A DNA stretch of 22,846 nucleotides from Flavobacteriales bacterium UBA6049 (GTDB lineage Bacteria > Bacteroidota > Bacteroidia > Flavobacteriales_G > Salibacteraceae): positions 1 to 22,846 of the forward strand of contig DIYR01000142.1 of NCBI GenBank assembly GCA_002429085.1, written 5' to 3'. The first letter of the stretch is position 1. Every line of letters begins with the position of its first letter. Below, piece after piece: positions 7,774-16,392 of this stretch. A program made the position numbers and the translations under genes. A model generated the notes under the pieces. That model ran no database searches. It had not been told where the DNA came from and saw only the letters and a list, made by a program, of their open reading frames with translations.

Positions 7774-8472
7774 ATGGTAGAGCTTATATTCATACACTTA
7801 CCAAAAACTGGAGGGTCTTCAATTCTTCAAACACTCATCGAAGTATACGGAGAGGAAAGCGTACATCACTTTGAGAGAGATGATTGTTTAGAATTACAAG
7901 AGAGGGGACAAAAAATTTCTGATGTATTATCTGAGGATGTTAAAGTGATTCACGGCCATTTCTATTTCGAAGAAGTACAGGATATATATGATAGAGATCA
8001 ACCTAAACTAGTTACCTTTATGAGGTCTCCTGTTCATCGTGTGGTTTCCAACTATAATTGGTGGAAGCATAGCTTAGAACATAAAAATACAGAGGAAGCC
8101 AAGCGAAGGATGAATGAGCCAATAGAGTTGTATGTGAAAATGCCAGAGACTCAAAATAAAATGGCTCGCTTTTTGAAAGGGGTGGATATTAGTCAGTTCT
8201 ATTATATCGGTTTCCTAGAAAGTTTTGAAACCGATTTACGAGAATTGGCTGAAAAGTTAGAGTGGCAGATAGAGACAATCCATCATGAAAAGAAGATTGG
8301 AAAGTCTAAGGTTGTCAATAAAACGTATAGCTCTGACTTGTTAAAAAGCATTAAAAAGCTGAACATAAAGGATCAAGAATTGTATAGATCAGCTACGTTT
8401 AGGTTTAAAAATAAAGAAGATAGCCTAGAGAAAACGTCATTCTTTGGCAATCTCTTGAAGTTTAAAATCTAG
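7774..8472 (+). CDS. Sulfotransferase (sulfotransferase-2 family), first of cluster
   Basis: This 232-residue cytoplasmic enzyme is expected to move sulfate from PAPS to a sugar hydroxyl. The 5'-phosphosulfate loop is at the very N-terminus (IHLPKTGGSS, residues 7-16). The 3'-phosphate-binding motif is MRSPVHRVVSNY with Arg84 and Ser92. IHGHF and TQNKMARFL are further family-typical stretches. Length is normal for bacterial members of this family. The ATG at 7774 follows an in-frame TGA (7771-7773) and is only six codons before the P-loop, so the start is firm. It is clearly related to the sulfotransferase at 13590 over its whole length. As the first gene of the plus-strand train, it supports a sulfated product. 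The acceptor is unknown. Confidence 0.88.
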   Translation: MVELIFIHLPKTGGSSILQTLIEVYGEESVHHFERDDCLELQERGQKISDVLSEDVKVIHGHFYFEEVQDIYDRDQPKLVTFMRSPVHRVVSNYNWWKHSLEHKNTEEAKRRMNEPIELYVKMPETQNKMARFLKGVDISQFYYIGFLESFETDLRELAEKLEWQIETIHHEKKIGKSKVVNKTYSSDLLKSIKKLNIKDQELYRSATFRFKNKEDSLEKTSFFGNLLKFKI

Positions 8473-8529
8473 TTCATTTTCGCCAAATATTGAACGCCAA
8501 TAACCACTGTATTGCTTACGCCTGTTGCT

Positions 8530-9711
8530 ATGAGAGTTGAAGTTGTTGAACAAACTGTAGTTAGAAAAGCTGCCAGCATTTCGCTGCCCGAAGTCTTGAA
8601 GGGTAGAAGAATTGCAGTAGTGCACGAATGGCTGAGTACCAATGCTGGCTCAGAAAGTGTTACGAAGCAGATTATTAAATTGATCAATTCAGTTGATGTG
8701 TTTGCTACAGTTGAGTTTATGTCTGAAGCAGATCGTAAATCAATAGCTGGTAATCGTAAGATAAACACTTCATTTATTCAATCGTTACCGCTGGCGCGCA
8801 GGCACTTTAGGTATTATCTACCGATTTTTCCTTTGGCTGTATTGAGTCATGATTTGAAAAAGTACGATGTGCTAGTTTCAAGTTCTCATGCTTTTGCTCA
8901 TGGTATAAGAAAGAAGAAAAACCAACTGCATATTTGCTACTGTCACACACCTATGCGATATATCTGGGATATGCAAGACGTGTATCTAGATTCGCACGGT
9001 ATTAATTCTGGACCAATTGGGTGGGCAAGTAAATTACTTACTACAATGTTCAGATACTGGGATTCTAAAGTTTCTAAGAATGTTGACTATTACATCGCAA
9101 ACTCTTCATTTACAGCTCAGAGAATTAGAAAGTTTTATGGCAGAAAAGCAGAAGTAATCTTTCCACCAGTCAATGTAGAACGATTTCAAGTAGAAGAAGA
9201 AAAAGAAGAGTTTTATGTTACAGTTTCAAGGCTAGTTTGTTATAAGAAGGTCGGACTCGTTGTACAAGCGTTTTCAAAAATGCCTAATAAGAAATTGCTT
9301 GTGATTGGCGATGGTAACGAAAAAGAGAAAATTCAGCAATTAGCAGGAGATAATATCTCTTTTTTATCCCACTTAGATTTTGATCAGTTTCATTACTACA
9401 TGCGCAAGGCCAAAGCATTTGTATTTGCTGGTAAAGAGGACTTTGGTATAACTTTAGTAGAAGCGCAGGCATGTGGAACACCATTAATAGCATATCATAA
9501 AGGAGGAGCGGCAGAAATTGTAAAACATGGCGAAACAGGCCTTTTGTTCAAAAAACAATCTACCGAAGCTATTATTGATTCTGTAGAGGAGTTCGAAAGT
9601 CAATATGAGCCTCAATTTTCTGCTTGGCAGATAAGAGAGAATGCCGAAAGGTTTAGCACTGAAGAGTTCAATAAGCGCTTTTCAAGTTTCATAAAAAAAT
9701 GCGTGTCTTAA
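8530..9711 (+). CDS. GT4-family glycosyltransferase, WbaZ/mannosyltransferase-like
   Basis: This GT-B fold glycosyltransferase has 393 residues from the ATG at 8530. The frame is open back to a TTG at 8512, but ATG is preferred. The N-terminal domain starts at GRRIAVVHEWLSTNAGSE and contains CYCHTPMRYIWDMQDVYL, a stretch typical of WbaZ-like mannosyl- or related transferases. The C-terminal nucleotide-sugar domain has VSRLVCYKKVGLVVQAF and the EX7E motif EDFGITLVE (Glu303 and Glu311), followed by ACGTPLIAYHKGGAAEIV. It lacks membrane segments and should act at the inner face of the inner membrane on a growing lipid-linked glycan. It lies 57 bases after the sulfotransferase and 3 bases before the ligase-GT fusion. 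Donor sugar is not certain; GDP-mannose is a guess from resemblance. Confidence 0.88.
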   Translation: MRVEVVEQTVVRKAASISLPEVLKGRRIAVVHEWLSTNAGSESVTKQIIKLINSVDVFATVEFMSEADRKSIAGNRKINTSFIQSLPLARRHFRYYLPIFPLAVLSHDLKKYDVLVSSSHAFAHGIRKKKNQLHICYCHTPMRYIWDMQDVYLDSHGINSGPIGWASKLLTTMFRYWDSKVSKNVDYYIANSSFTAQRIRKFYGRKAEVIFPPVNVERFQVEEEKEEFYVTVSRLVCYKKVGLVVQAFSKMPNKKLLVIGDGNEKEKIQQLAGDNISFLSHLDFDQFHYYMRKAKAFVFAGKEDFGITLVEAQACGTPLIAYHKGGAAEIVKHGETGLLFKKQSTEAIIDSVEEFESQYEPQFSAWQIRENAERFSTEEFNKRFSSFIKKCVS

Positions 9712-9714
9712 TTC

Positions 9715-11985
9715 ATGATCACTAAGTCTAGCATTTTTCAGCTCTCACTACTGGTGATTTGTTCCTTTCCGCTTTTCCTTGATTTGCAGTTCAGGGCATT
9801 GATGGCTATCATCTTTGTAGTTTTACAGCTAGTACTTATCATTTGGGAGTTAGATAGAAAAGGGCAAGGCATGTGGTTTATGCTTTTGCAGTTAATTCCG
9901 GTGTTTTTACTAATAACAAGTCTATTGTATAGCCAAAACATTGATAGTGGTTTGAAAAAGCTAGAAACCAATGTTATGATGCTCTTGATTCCTATTATGC
10001 TGTTCTTGAATAGACGTTTTTTTACAGCAGAAACTCAACGTAAAACCATGTTGTTTTTTATTGGAGTGGCTGTAGTTGTTTCGGCTAGAGTGTTATTCCA
10101 GGTGATAGTAACGGGCAAGCTGATTCCCGTAATCCAAATGGAAGGTGGATATTACCTAATACGAACTTTTCTAGAAAAAAAATCAGGATTTCATCCAACA
10201 TACTTCTCGTTAATATTGGCGATCGCTTTGTTTGGTGTAATAGCTATTCTGCTTAAGAAAAAGGGAAGAATACTTTATCAAACTTTAGGTGTTGGATGTA
10301 TTGTAGCTCTTTCAGGAGGGTTGTTGCTTGCCATGTCTAAAATGATTTTAGCTAGTACCTTAATGATAGGAGCTGTTACTGTAGTAGTTAGCTTAAACAG
10401 GAAACAGGCTCTTATTGTATCTGTAGTTTCAGTAATAGTCATCATCTTTTCTGTTTTAGCAATTAAGCCATTAAAAGAACGGTCCACAGAACTGCTTCAA
10501 GCTATTTTTCAAGAAAAGGTAGATCAACAAAACCCTGATAGTATGAGAAGGGGTGTTTATCAATCCACTTTCGCGGTGATTAGTGAACATCCTGTTTTTG
10601 GTGTCGGAATTGGCGATGCGCAAGAAAAACTAAATGCAGAATACGATAAACGAGGTTTTGAATTAGCTAAAAAACAAAACTTTAATTCCCATAACAGCTA
10701 TCTGAACTTCTGGTTGACTTCTGGAATAACCTCAATAGTGTTTTTTACACTATTGCAATTCATTCAGATAGGCATAGCCATAGCGAATAGAAATAAGCTC
10801 CATTTTGCAGTAACAACGCTCCTTAGCCTTAGTTTTTTGACAGAGAATGTTTTATCTCGACAAGACGGGGTTTTTACCTATGCATTTTTTAGTACTTTTT
10901 TTGTTTACAGTTCATGGGTTAAATATCAGGGTAAACTAGCCATCAATGGTAAATTCTTAAGTCAACCTCTTACTGGTGTTCAACGTTTTGCGCAGGAAAT
11001 AACTAGAAGATTAGTGTCCAAATCTTCTAGTTATATGATGGTAGCACCTGTTGTAGCAATTCCTTATTCTGGTCGTCATGTAAGTGTTAAACCTTTTTCG
11101 GAAACTATTTGGGAGCAGGTAACATTACCCATTTACTTAAGATTCATAGGCTCACCACCATTACTAAACCTTTGCAATACAGCACCATTGTGCTATAACG
11201 GTAACATCGTTACGCTTCACGATGCTGCATTCAAAGAAAACCCAATGTGGTTCTCCTCTCAGTTTGTGAATTGGTACAACTTCCTTATTCCTCGTATTCT
11301 TAAGAGGAGTAAAGCAGTGTTTACCGTTAGTCAATTTTCAAAAAGAGAACTTGTAAAACATTTTCAACTTCCCGCAGAAAAGATAACAGTAACCTATAAT
11401 GGTATTCCAGATTTTGTTGGTGAAGAAAAGGTACAGCCTCCTGTTAATCAGGGAAATTACTTGCTCATGGTTGGATCTTTTTCTAAAAGAAAAAACCAGG
11501 AATACGTAATCAATTGCTTTCTCAAATGGGAAAATGCACCAGTAAACTTGGTGCTAGTAGGGGCAGAAGTTGAATTACTTCAGAAAGAAGATCATGTTGT
11601 AGAGCAAGTAAAAACATCTTCCTGTATTCAGCACATTCAGAATGCAACAGATCAAGAATTAATGGGGCTATATCAAAATGCAGTAGGTTGTATTTATACA
11701 CCGTATTATGAAGGATTTGGAATTCCTGTATTAGAAGCCCTTGCATTCAAAAAGCCTATCATAGTTTCCGATATACCCGTATTTAGAGAGTTGTTTGAGG
11801 GTTATGTTACATTTGTTCGACTTGACGATGAAGATCACTTGCGTGATACTATTCGTCAACTTCTGAACAACCAATCGCACAACAATAAATCCATAGCAAC
11901 CGCAAATTCAGATTTGTTTAGTAAGTATTCTTATGGTGTATCTGCCAGTATAATTCACGAAAAAATGACAAACAATAATCTATGA
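9715..11985 (+). CDS. O-antigen ligase/polymerase fused to GT4 glycosyltransferase
   Basis: This is a 756-residue two-part protein. Residues 1 to about 400 form a polytopic membrane region of about ten or more helices. They include a large loop carrying VISEHPVFGVGIGDAQEKL and NSHNSYLNFWLTSGI (His326), which is the Wzy_C/WaaL signature. Residues about 408-756 form a complete soluble GT4 enzyme. It begins LAINGKFLSQPLTGVQRFAQ, a common N-terminus of stand-alone GT4 proteins, and carries VTLHDAAF, YLLMVGSFSKRKNQEYV and the EX7E motif EGFGIPVLE (Glu666, Glu674). No stop lies between the halves. Ligases act on the periplasmic side and GT4 enzymes in the cytoplasm, so the helix count must leave the GT inside. 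It overlaps the ABC permease gene by 4 bases (ATGA). Ligase and polymerase cannot be separated by eye. Confidence 0.87.
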   Translation: MITKSSIFQLSLLVICSFPLFLDLQFRALMAIIFVVLQLVLIIWELDRKGQGMWFMLLQLIPVFLLITSLLYSQNIDSGLKKLETNVMMLLIPIMLFLNRRFFTAETQRKTMLFFIGVAVVVSARVLFQVIVTGKLIPVIQMEGGYYLIRTFLEKKSGFHPTYFSLILAIALFGVIAILLKKKGRILYQTLGVGCIVALSGGLLLAMSKMILASTLMIGAVTVVVSLNRKQALIVSVVSVIVIIFSVLAIKPLKERSTELLQAIFQEKVDQQNPDSMRRGVYQSTFAVISEHPVFGVGIGDAQEKLNAEYDKRGFELAKKQNFNSHNSYLNFWLTSGITSIVFFTLLQFIQIGIAIANRNKLHFAVTTLLSLSFLTENVLSRQDGVFTYAFFSTFFVYSSWVKYQGKLAINGKFLSQPLTGVQRFAQEITRRLVSKSSSYMMVAPVVAIPYSGRHVSVKPFSETIWEQVTLPIYLRFIGSPPLLNLCNTAPLCYNGNIVTLHDAAFKENPMWFSSQFVNWYNFLIPRILKRSKAVFTVSQFSKRELVKHFQLPAEKITVTYNGIPDFVGEEKVQPPVNQGNYLLMVGSFSKRKNQEYVINCFLKWENAPVNLVLVGAEVELLQKEDHVVEQVKTSSCIQHIQNATDQELMGLYQNAVGCIYTPYYEGFGIPVLEALAFKKPIIVSDIPVFRELFEGYVTFVRLDDEDHLRDTIRQLLNNQSHNNKSIATANSDLFSKYSYGVSASIIHEKMTNNNL

Positions 11986-12824
11986 GTGCAAACGATTATA
12001 ATCGTGCCGCATCCAATGGCTTTATTGGCTTTTGGCAAAAGAGGTTTAGTACTGTTTATAGAACGCGCCATCTCATAAGGCAGTTGTTCTTTATCAGCTT
12101 AACAAATCAGTATAAAAAGACCTTTTTAGGTGCCGTTTGGATTGTGTTAGGGCCAATTCTTAGTGTTACAATTTGGTTGATATTGAACTACACAGGTATT
12201 TATAATCCTGGCGAGACCAGTATTCCTTATGTTGGGTATTTGTTGTTAAGCATGTCAATTTGGATTTTCTTTTCCAATTTTTTCAAGTTAATAGCCACAT
12301 GCGTTACCGAATCTGGTAGTATGTTAATGGAAATGCCATTTGATATGGAAGCGAAGATCGTAGAGAGAATCCTCTTAAGTATCGTAAGCTTTATCATTCC
12401 GTTTACGCTCAACATGATTGTACTATTAATACTAGGTGTGGAATTTTCCTGGAGTTCACTACTTTTCTTTCCAACCATTATCCCATTAATTCTATTGGGA
12501 ATAGCCATTGGTGTTTTTGTATCGTTAATTGAAGTGGTATTTAATGACATTTTATTGATTGCTGCTCAAGGCTTAACACTACTCATGTATCTTACCCCGG
12601 TAGTGTATTCAGATAAGGTAGATAGTGAATTCTTACAGAGTGCGATCAATGTGAATCCGCTTACATATTTGCTTGGAGTTCCTAGAAACTTATTAGTAGG
12701 AGAACCTGTAACGCAATGGAATGAGTATTGGATTTCAACAGGCTTCACTATTGTGATATTTATTGTAGTAATTCACTTCTTTTTTGGATCTGTGTACAAA
12801 ATTGTAGAACGAATTTTCGATTAA
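11982..12824 (+). CDS. ABC-2 type polysaccharide exporter permease (Wzm-like)
   Basis: This 280-residue integral membrane protein has about six helices and belongs to the ABC-2 permease family that exports lipid-linked O-antigen, capsule or teichoic-type polymers. Typical signs are the N-terminal amphipathic stretch RHLIRQLFFISLTNQYKKTF, then LGAVWIVLGPILSVTIWLI, the loop VTESGSMLMEMPFDME, and the C-terminal part LTPVVYSDKVDSEFLQSAIN followed by NPLTYLLGVPRNLL. The start ATG overlaps the stop of the ligase-GT gene, and the ATPase gene starts 5 bases after its stop, so the two exporter subunits are co-translated. It would flip the finished or growing glycan to the periplasm. Confidence 0.93.
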   Translation: MSANDYNRAASNGFIGFWQKRFSTVYRTRHLIRQLFFISLTNQYKKTFLGAVWIVLGPILSVTIWLILNYTGIYNPGETSIPYVGYLLLSMSIWIFFSNFFKLIATCVTESGSMLMEMPFDMEAKIVERILLSIVSFIIPFTLNMIVLLILGVEFSWSSLLFFPTIIPLILLGIAIGVFVSLIEVVFNDILLIAAQGLTLLMYLTPVVYSDKVDSEFLQSAINVNPLTYLLGVPRNLLVGEPVTQWNEYWISTGFTIVIFIVVIHFFFGSVYKIVERIFD

Positions 12825-12829
12825 TCCGT

Positions 12830-13609
12830 ATGTCTGTACCTGTTGTTGAAATAAAACATGTTTCAAAAAAATTCTGTTCAGATCTCAAGCTGAACTTACT
12901 TTATGGTCTTCAAGATATTTTCAGAATTACTAGAGTAAAAAAATTACCAAAGCTCAGGAGGCACGAGTTTTGGGCCTTGAGCGATATCAACTTATCCATC
13001 TCAAAAGGAGAAATTGTTGGTATACTCGGAATGAATGGAGCTGGAAAAACTACATTAATTAGAACAATCATTGGTGCTTATCCTGTAAGTTTCGGAGAGA
13101 TATATGTTAGAGGTAGAATAACCACTGTGTTCGAAAGAACTCGTGCGTTTCAACGCTATTATAGTGGAGAGCAAAACATTAAAGTAAAGTGTGCTCTTTT
13201 TGGAATGAGTAAGTCAGAAATTGAAGAGAAATTACCTCAAATTTTGGAATTTGCAGAAGTTACTGAGTTCGCAGAAGCACCATTCGGAACATATAGTGCA
13301 GGGATGCGTGCCAGAATTAATTTTGCTATTTCTATGATGGCTAACCCAGATTTATTGATCATTGACGAAGGCTTAGCCGTTAGTGATGTCCGGTTTCGAA
13401 AAAAGTGCATGAAAGCACTGAAAGAGGTTAAAAAAGATACGGCAATACTACTAGTCTCTCATAACCTAGAACAGTTTACTGAACTAGCAGACAGACTTAT
13501 TGTAATGGAAAAGGGGAAAGTCGTGCTAGAAACAAGGAATATACAAGAAGGAATAGACTTTGCATTAAGAAATAAACCACAGAAACAGAATGGGAAGAAT
13601 CACCAATAA
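12830..13609 (+). CDS. ABC polysaccharide exporter ATPase (Wzt-like, short form)
   Basis: This is a 259-residue ATP-binding subunit. The frame is open back to 12728, but ATG 12830 is chosen because SVPVVEIKHVSKKF is the normal N-terminus of the family and the earlier part would lie inside the permease gene. Walker A is GMNGAGKTT (67-75), the signature is YSAGMRARINFA, Walker B is LLIIDEGLAVSD and the H-loop is VSHN. The N-terminal insertion before the first sheet and the modified YSAGM signature are typical of polysaccharide exporters. The protein stops soon after the ATPase fold and lacks the C-terminal carbohydrate-binding domain of O8/O9a-type Wzt, so export probably does not depend on recognition of a chain-end cap by Wzt. 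Its end overlaps the next gene by 20 bases. Confidence 0.93.
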   Translation: MSVPVVEIKHVSKKFCSDLKLNLLYGLQDIFRITRVKKLPKLRRHEFWALSDINLSISKGEIVGILGMNGAGKTTLIRTIIGAYPVSFGEIYVRGRITTVFERTRAFQRYYSGEQNIKVKCALFGMSKSEIEEKLPQILEFAEVTEFAEAPFGTYSAGMRARINFAISMMANPDLLIIDEGLAVSDVRFRKKCMKALKEVKKDTAILLVSHNLEQFTELADRLIVMEKGKVVLETRNIQEGIDFALRNKPQKQNGKNHQ

Positions 13610-14273
13610 TATTGAGTTAGTCTCATTGCATATTCCTAAAACAGCAGGAACAAGCTTCAGAAGTGTTTTTATAGATAATGTTGGCGAACAAAATTTTGCC
13701 AAAGTTGACATCTTTAATAGCGGCAGAATCAAGGTAAATGATGAGTATTTCTCAGATAATAAACTCAACAGTACAGTAAGAGCTATACATGGTCACTTTC
13801 CATATTCTGTTTTATTAGATCGATTCGAAATTAATCCTAGTACTCAGTTTGTTACGTGGGTTCGAAATCCGATTGAACGCGTGCTATCTAACTACTATTT
13901 TTTACGGAATGTAATTCAAGAAAGAATCAACGAACAACAAGATGAAAACTTGTTTGAACGTATTGGTAAATCGCTCGAAGAATTTGCATCACATCCTGAA
14001 AACCAGAATGTGATAAGCAAGTTTTTAAATGAAGCACCACTAGAAGAATTTACTTTCATTGGTGTTCAGGATCAGTTTGATAGTGAATTAGTTAGGTTTC
14101 AAAACTTACTGAGTTGGCAGGTAACAAATAGATCTCATAATGTAACTCCGAATAAAAGAAAGCGTGTGGAACATAAGGCAGAAATCCTAGATTTCATTCG
14201 CATGCACAACCAAGAAGATATGGAGCTTTACCAGAGAGTAAAAGCGCTAAACAGTAAATACATTAATGCATGA
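13590..14273 (+). CDS. Sulfotransferase (sulfotransferase-2 family), second of cluster
   Basis: This 227-residue cytoplasmic PAPS-dependent sulfotransferase has its 5'-phosphosulfate loop at LHIPKTAGTS (13-22). The 3'-phosphate site is WVRNPIERVLSNY, with Arg92 and Ser100. It shares the layout of the gene at 7774: IHGHF, ENQNVISKFLNE, FIGVQDQFDSEL and LSWQV correspond to similar stretches there, so the two are paralogues with probably different acceptor positions. No later Met occurs before the P-loop, so the ATG at 13590, inside the end of the ATPase gene, must be the start. Its end overlaps the sulfotransferase-GT fusion by 4 bases (ATGA). Confidence 0.88.
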   Translation: MGRITNNIELVSLHIPKTAGTSFRSVFIDNVGEQNFAKVDIFNSGRIKVNDEYFSDNKLNSTVRAIHGHFPYSVLLDRFEINPSTQFVTWVRNPIERVLSNYYFLRNVIQERINEQQDENLFERIGKSLEEFASHPENQNVISKFLNEAPLEEFTFIGVQDQFDSELVRFQNLLSWQVTNRSHNVTPNKRKRVEHKAEILDFIRMHNQEDMELYQRVKALNSKYINA

Positions 14274-16381
14274 TTTGGTTAAGCTCTTATCCAAGGTCTG
14301 GAAATACATTTTTACGAAATGTTCTTTTTGACGTATATGGAATTAGCTCAAGCTCATACTACGAGGGAAAAGGGGAACCCGATAACTACGTAGATTTTCC
14401 AGTCGTAAAGACACATCATCTTCCAGAGAATATTAGTCCTAAGGATCCTGCTATAAAAGCGGTTTATTTAGTGAGAGATGGGAGAGATGCCATTGTTTCT
14501 ATGGCTCACCAGCAAATAGATATCTACGACTCTAAAAAATCGTTTAGAGATATTTTTATTGAGGCTACAGTAGCTTCTAAAGGAAGCTATTTTGGCGGTT
14601 GGAGTGCCAATGTAGAAGCATGGTTTAACAAAGCCGATGTGCTCATTAGGTTCGAAGATTTAATAGCACATCCATTAGAGCAAGTTGCGAGACTAGAACA
14701 GGTAATTGAGCTTCCAGAGAAGCAAAAAGAGAATGCTCCTACGTTTCAAGAGCTAAAGCATGGTAAGCCTAAATATGGAAGAGGAAAGCGAGTAAGTTCT
14801 ACTGAAGCAGAAGAGGTAGAGATCATTAAAAAATCATTTAGGAGAGGCAAGGCATTTGGATGGAAAGATGAATTAGATAAGGAATTACAAAACCTTTTCT
14901 GGGCCTACCATAGAAACACGATGGAGAAAATGGGCTATGATAGCAATGGTGGGCTTTTACCTTTGCACAAGGATATAGATTTTAGTGTTTTAAACAAATT
15001 GGGACAGAACACTATATCTACAGAAAAGAAGCAGCCATATAAGGTACTAATAGAGGCTAATAAGCTGTTGATGCTTCGAAACGATGGCGTAAAGAGGTAT
15101 CAGTTAGAACTCCTTAAAGCGTTGTATCCATTAACAAAAAATCCAGATGCAAGGTGGCAAATAGATATCTTATATCGTGGTGCCATTCACCCTTTATCAG
15201 AGTTTGGAGAATCGCTGTTTGATGTGGATAAAAACGAGAATAATAGCGAACAGTATTCAGGTACTAAGCATTTAGTTAAGCAGTACTTAAAAGCAGGTGT
15301 TTCACATGTAAAAAGCTGGGTTCCTATTCCTTTGAAAGACTATATTAAAAATAGGTATAGGCAAGTGATGATAAAGGTTGGGCTTAAATATATCGATCAT
15401 CCAGTTTATGGGAAAGTATTGAAGAAAGTAATGAACCCATTTACCAATAATGACACAGATGAAAAGAGTGAGATTCTTCGTCAAGAAATCAATGTGCTAA
15501 ATAGTTACGATCTTATTCACGTTCCTCTACCACAGCATTATGAGCCGTTTAAAAATGTTAATGCTAAGTTTATTGTTACAATTCATGATTTAACACACCG
15601 AATGTTTAGCCAATACCATACAGCTAATAACATTCAAAAAGCAGAAGAAGGATTCAATTTCTTTGTAGACAAGAAATCAGATTTTATTTGTATTTCGCAG
15701 AATACACGGATAGATATGAAAGCCCACTACGAGGTAGAGGAATATCAACTGCATACCGTATATGAAGCAGCAGATAACACAAAGTTTAAACCCGCCATCA
15801 ACAGAGAAAGTGGCTTAAAAGCTCGATTAGAATACAAGATTCGTCATGAACCTTTTATTTTAACGTTATCAACGCTAGAACCACGCAAAAACTTAGTGAA
15901 TACCATTAAAGCTTTTGCATTACTGCTAGAAGAAAATCCTTCGATCGAATGCAACTTAGTGGTTGCTGGAAACAAAGGGTGGGATAGTAAAGAAATTCTG
16001 AAGCTAAGACACTTAGATAATATCCATTTTACAAGCTTTATCAACGAAAACGATTTGCCAGATTTATACAGAGAAGCCGAAGCACTGTGCTATGTTTCAC
16101 ATTACGAAGGTTTCGGACTTCCGCCATTAGAGGCAATGTCTTGTAAAACACCAGTAATCTATGGTAATAATAGCTCTATGAAAGAGCTTTTCGAGGGATG
16201 TGGCCTTCCAGCCGATCCATCAAGTGTAGAAGACATTAAAAACCAGATGAAAGCAATCTTGACTAATCAAGAGCTAAAACAAGAGTTAGAAACAAAGGCC
16301 TTAGAGCGTAGTTTTGATTTCTCTTGGCGCAAAACAGCTATTGAAACGCTCGATGCATTTGAAGAAGTATTAACTCGATAA
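14270..16381 (+). CDS. Bifunctional sulfotransferase-glycosyltransferase fusion
   Basis: This 703-residue protein has two recognisable enzymes. Residues 1 to about 225 are a sulfotransferase-1 type domain: SSYPRSGNTFLRN at the start (5'-phosphosulfate loop, residues 5-17), VYLVRDGRDAIVSMAHQ (Arg69, Ser77) and the tail FGWKDELDKELQNLFWAYHR. Residues about 257-703 are a GT4 glycosyltransferase: VLIEANKLLMLRNDGVKRYQ at its start, ITIHDLTHRMFSQYH, TLSTLEPRKNLVNTIKAFAL, and the EX7E motif EGFGLPPLE (Glu613, Glu621). The GT part is long because it has an insertion of about 100 residues near 300-400 with a basic helical stretch. No stop or good internal start separates the two parts. The natural reading is that a newly added sugar, or its neighbour, is sulfated by the same protein. 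Acceptor and donor are unknown. Confidence 0.88.
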   Translation: MIWLSSYPRSGNTFLRNVLFDVYGISSSSYYEGKGEPDNYVDFPVVKTHHLPENISPKDPAIKAVYLVRDGRDAIVSMAHQQIDIYDSKKSFRDIFIEATVASKGSYFGGWSANVEAWFNKADVLIRFEDLIAHPLEQVARLEQVIELPEKQKENAPTFQELKHGKPKYGRGKRVSSTEAEEVEIIKKSFRRGKAFGWKDELDKELQNLFWAYHRNTMEKMGYDSNGGLLPLHKDIDFSVLNKLGQNTISTEKKQPYKVLIEANKLLMLRNDGVKRYQLELLKALYPLTKNPDARWQIDILYRGAIHPLSEFGESLFDVDKNENNSEQYSGTKHLVKQYLKAGVSHVKSWVPIPLKDYIKNRYRQVMIKVGLKYIDHPVYGKVLKKVMNPFTNNDTDEKSEILRQEINVLNSYDLIHVPLPQHYEPFKNVNAKFIVTIHDLTHRMFSQYHTANNIQKAEEGFNFFVDKKSDFICISQNTRIDMKAHYEVEEYQLHTVYEAADNTKFKPAINRESGLKARLEYKIRHEPFILTLSTLEPRKNLVNTIKAFALLLEENPSIECNLVVAGNKGWDSKEILKLRHLDNIHFTSFINENDLPDLYREAEALCYVSHYEGFGLPPLEAMSCKTPVIYGNNSSMKELFEGCGLPADPSSVEDIKNQMKAILTNQELKQELETKALERSFDFSWRKTAIETLDAFEEVLTR

Positions 16382-16392
16382 GGCTAGTATAA

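Noticed and set aside
7680..7874. 64-codon reading frame overlapping the first sulfotransferase start
   Set aside because: It has no recognisable features and mostly reads the P-loop region of the sulfotransferase gene in another frame.
8512..8529. TTG start for the GT4 gene
   Set aside because: An in-frame ATG six codons later (8530) is a better start, and the extra residues do not resemble the family.
8437..8768. Minus-strand frames across the junction of the first sulfotransferase and GT4 genes
   Set aside because: They overlap two well-supported genes and show no protein-like features.
10860..10960. Assembly frameshift joining two separate genes (ligase and GT4)
   Set aside because: No stop, start or homopolymer slip pattern at the junction argues for an error; the frame is clean, so a true fusion is preferred, with a read-level check suggested.
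12728..12829. Upstream extension of the ABC ATPase reading frame
   Set aside because: It lies inside the permease gene. The ATG at 12830 gives the family-typical N-terminus and a 5-base gap to the permease stop.
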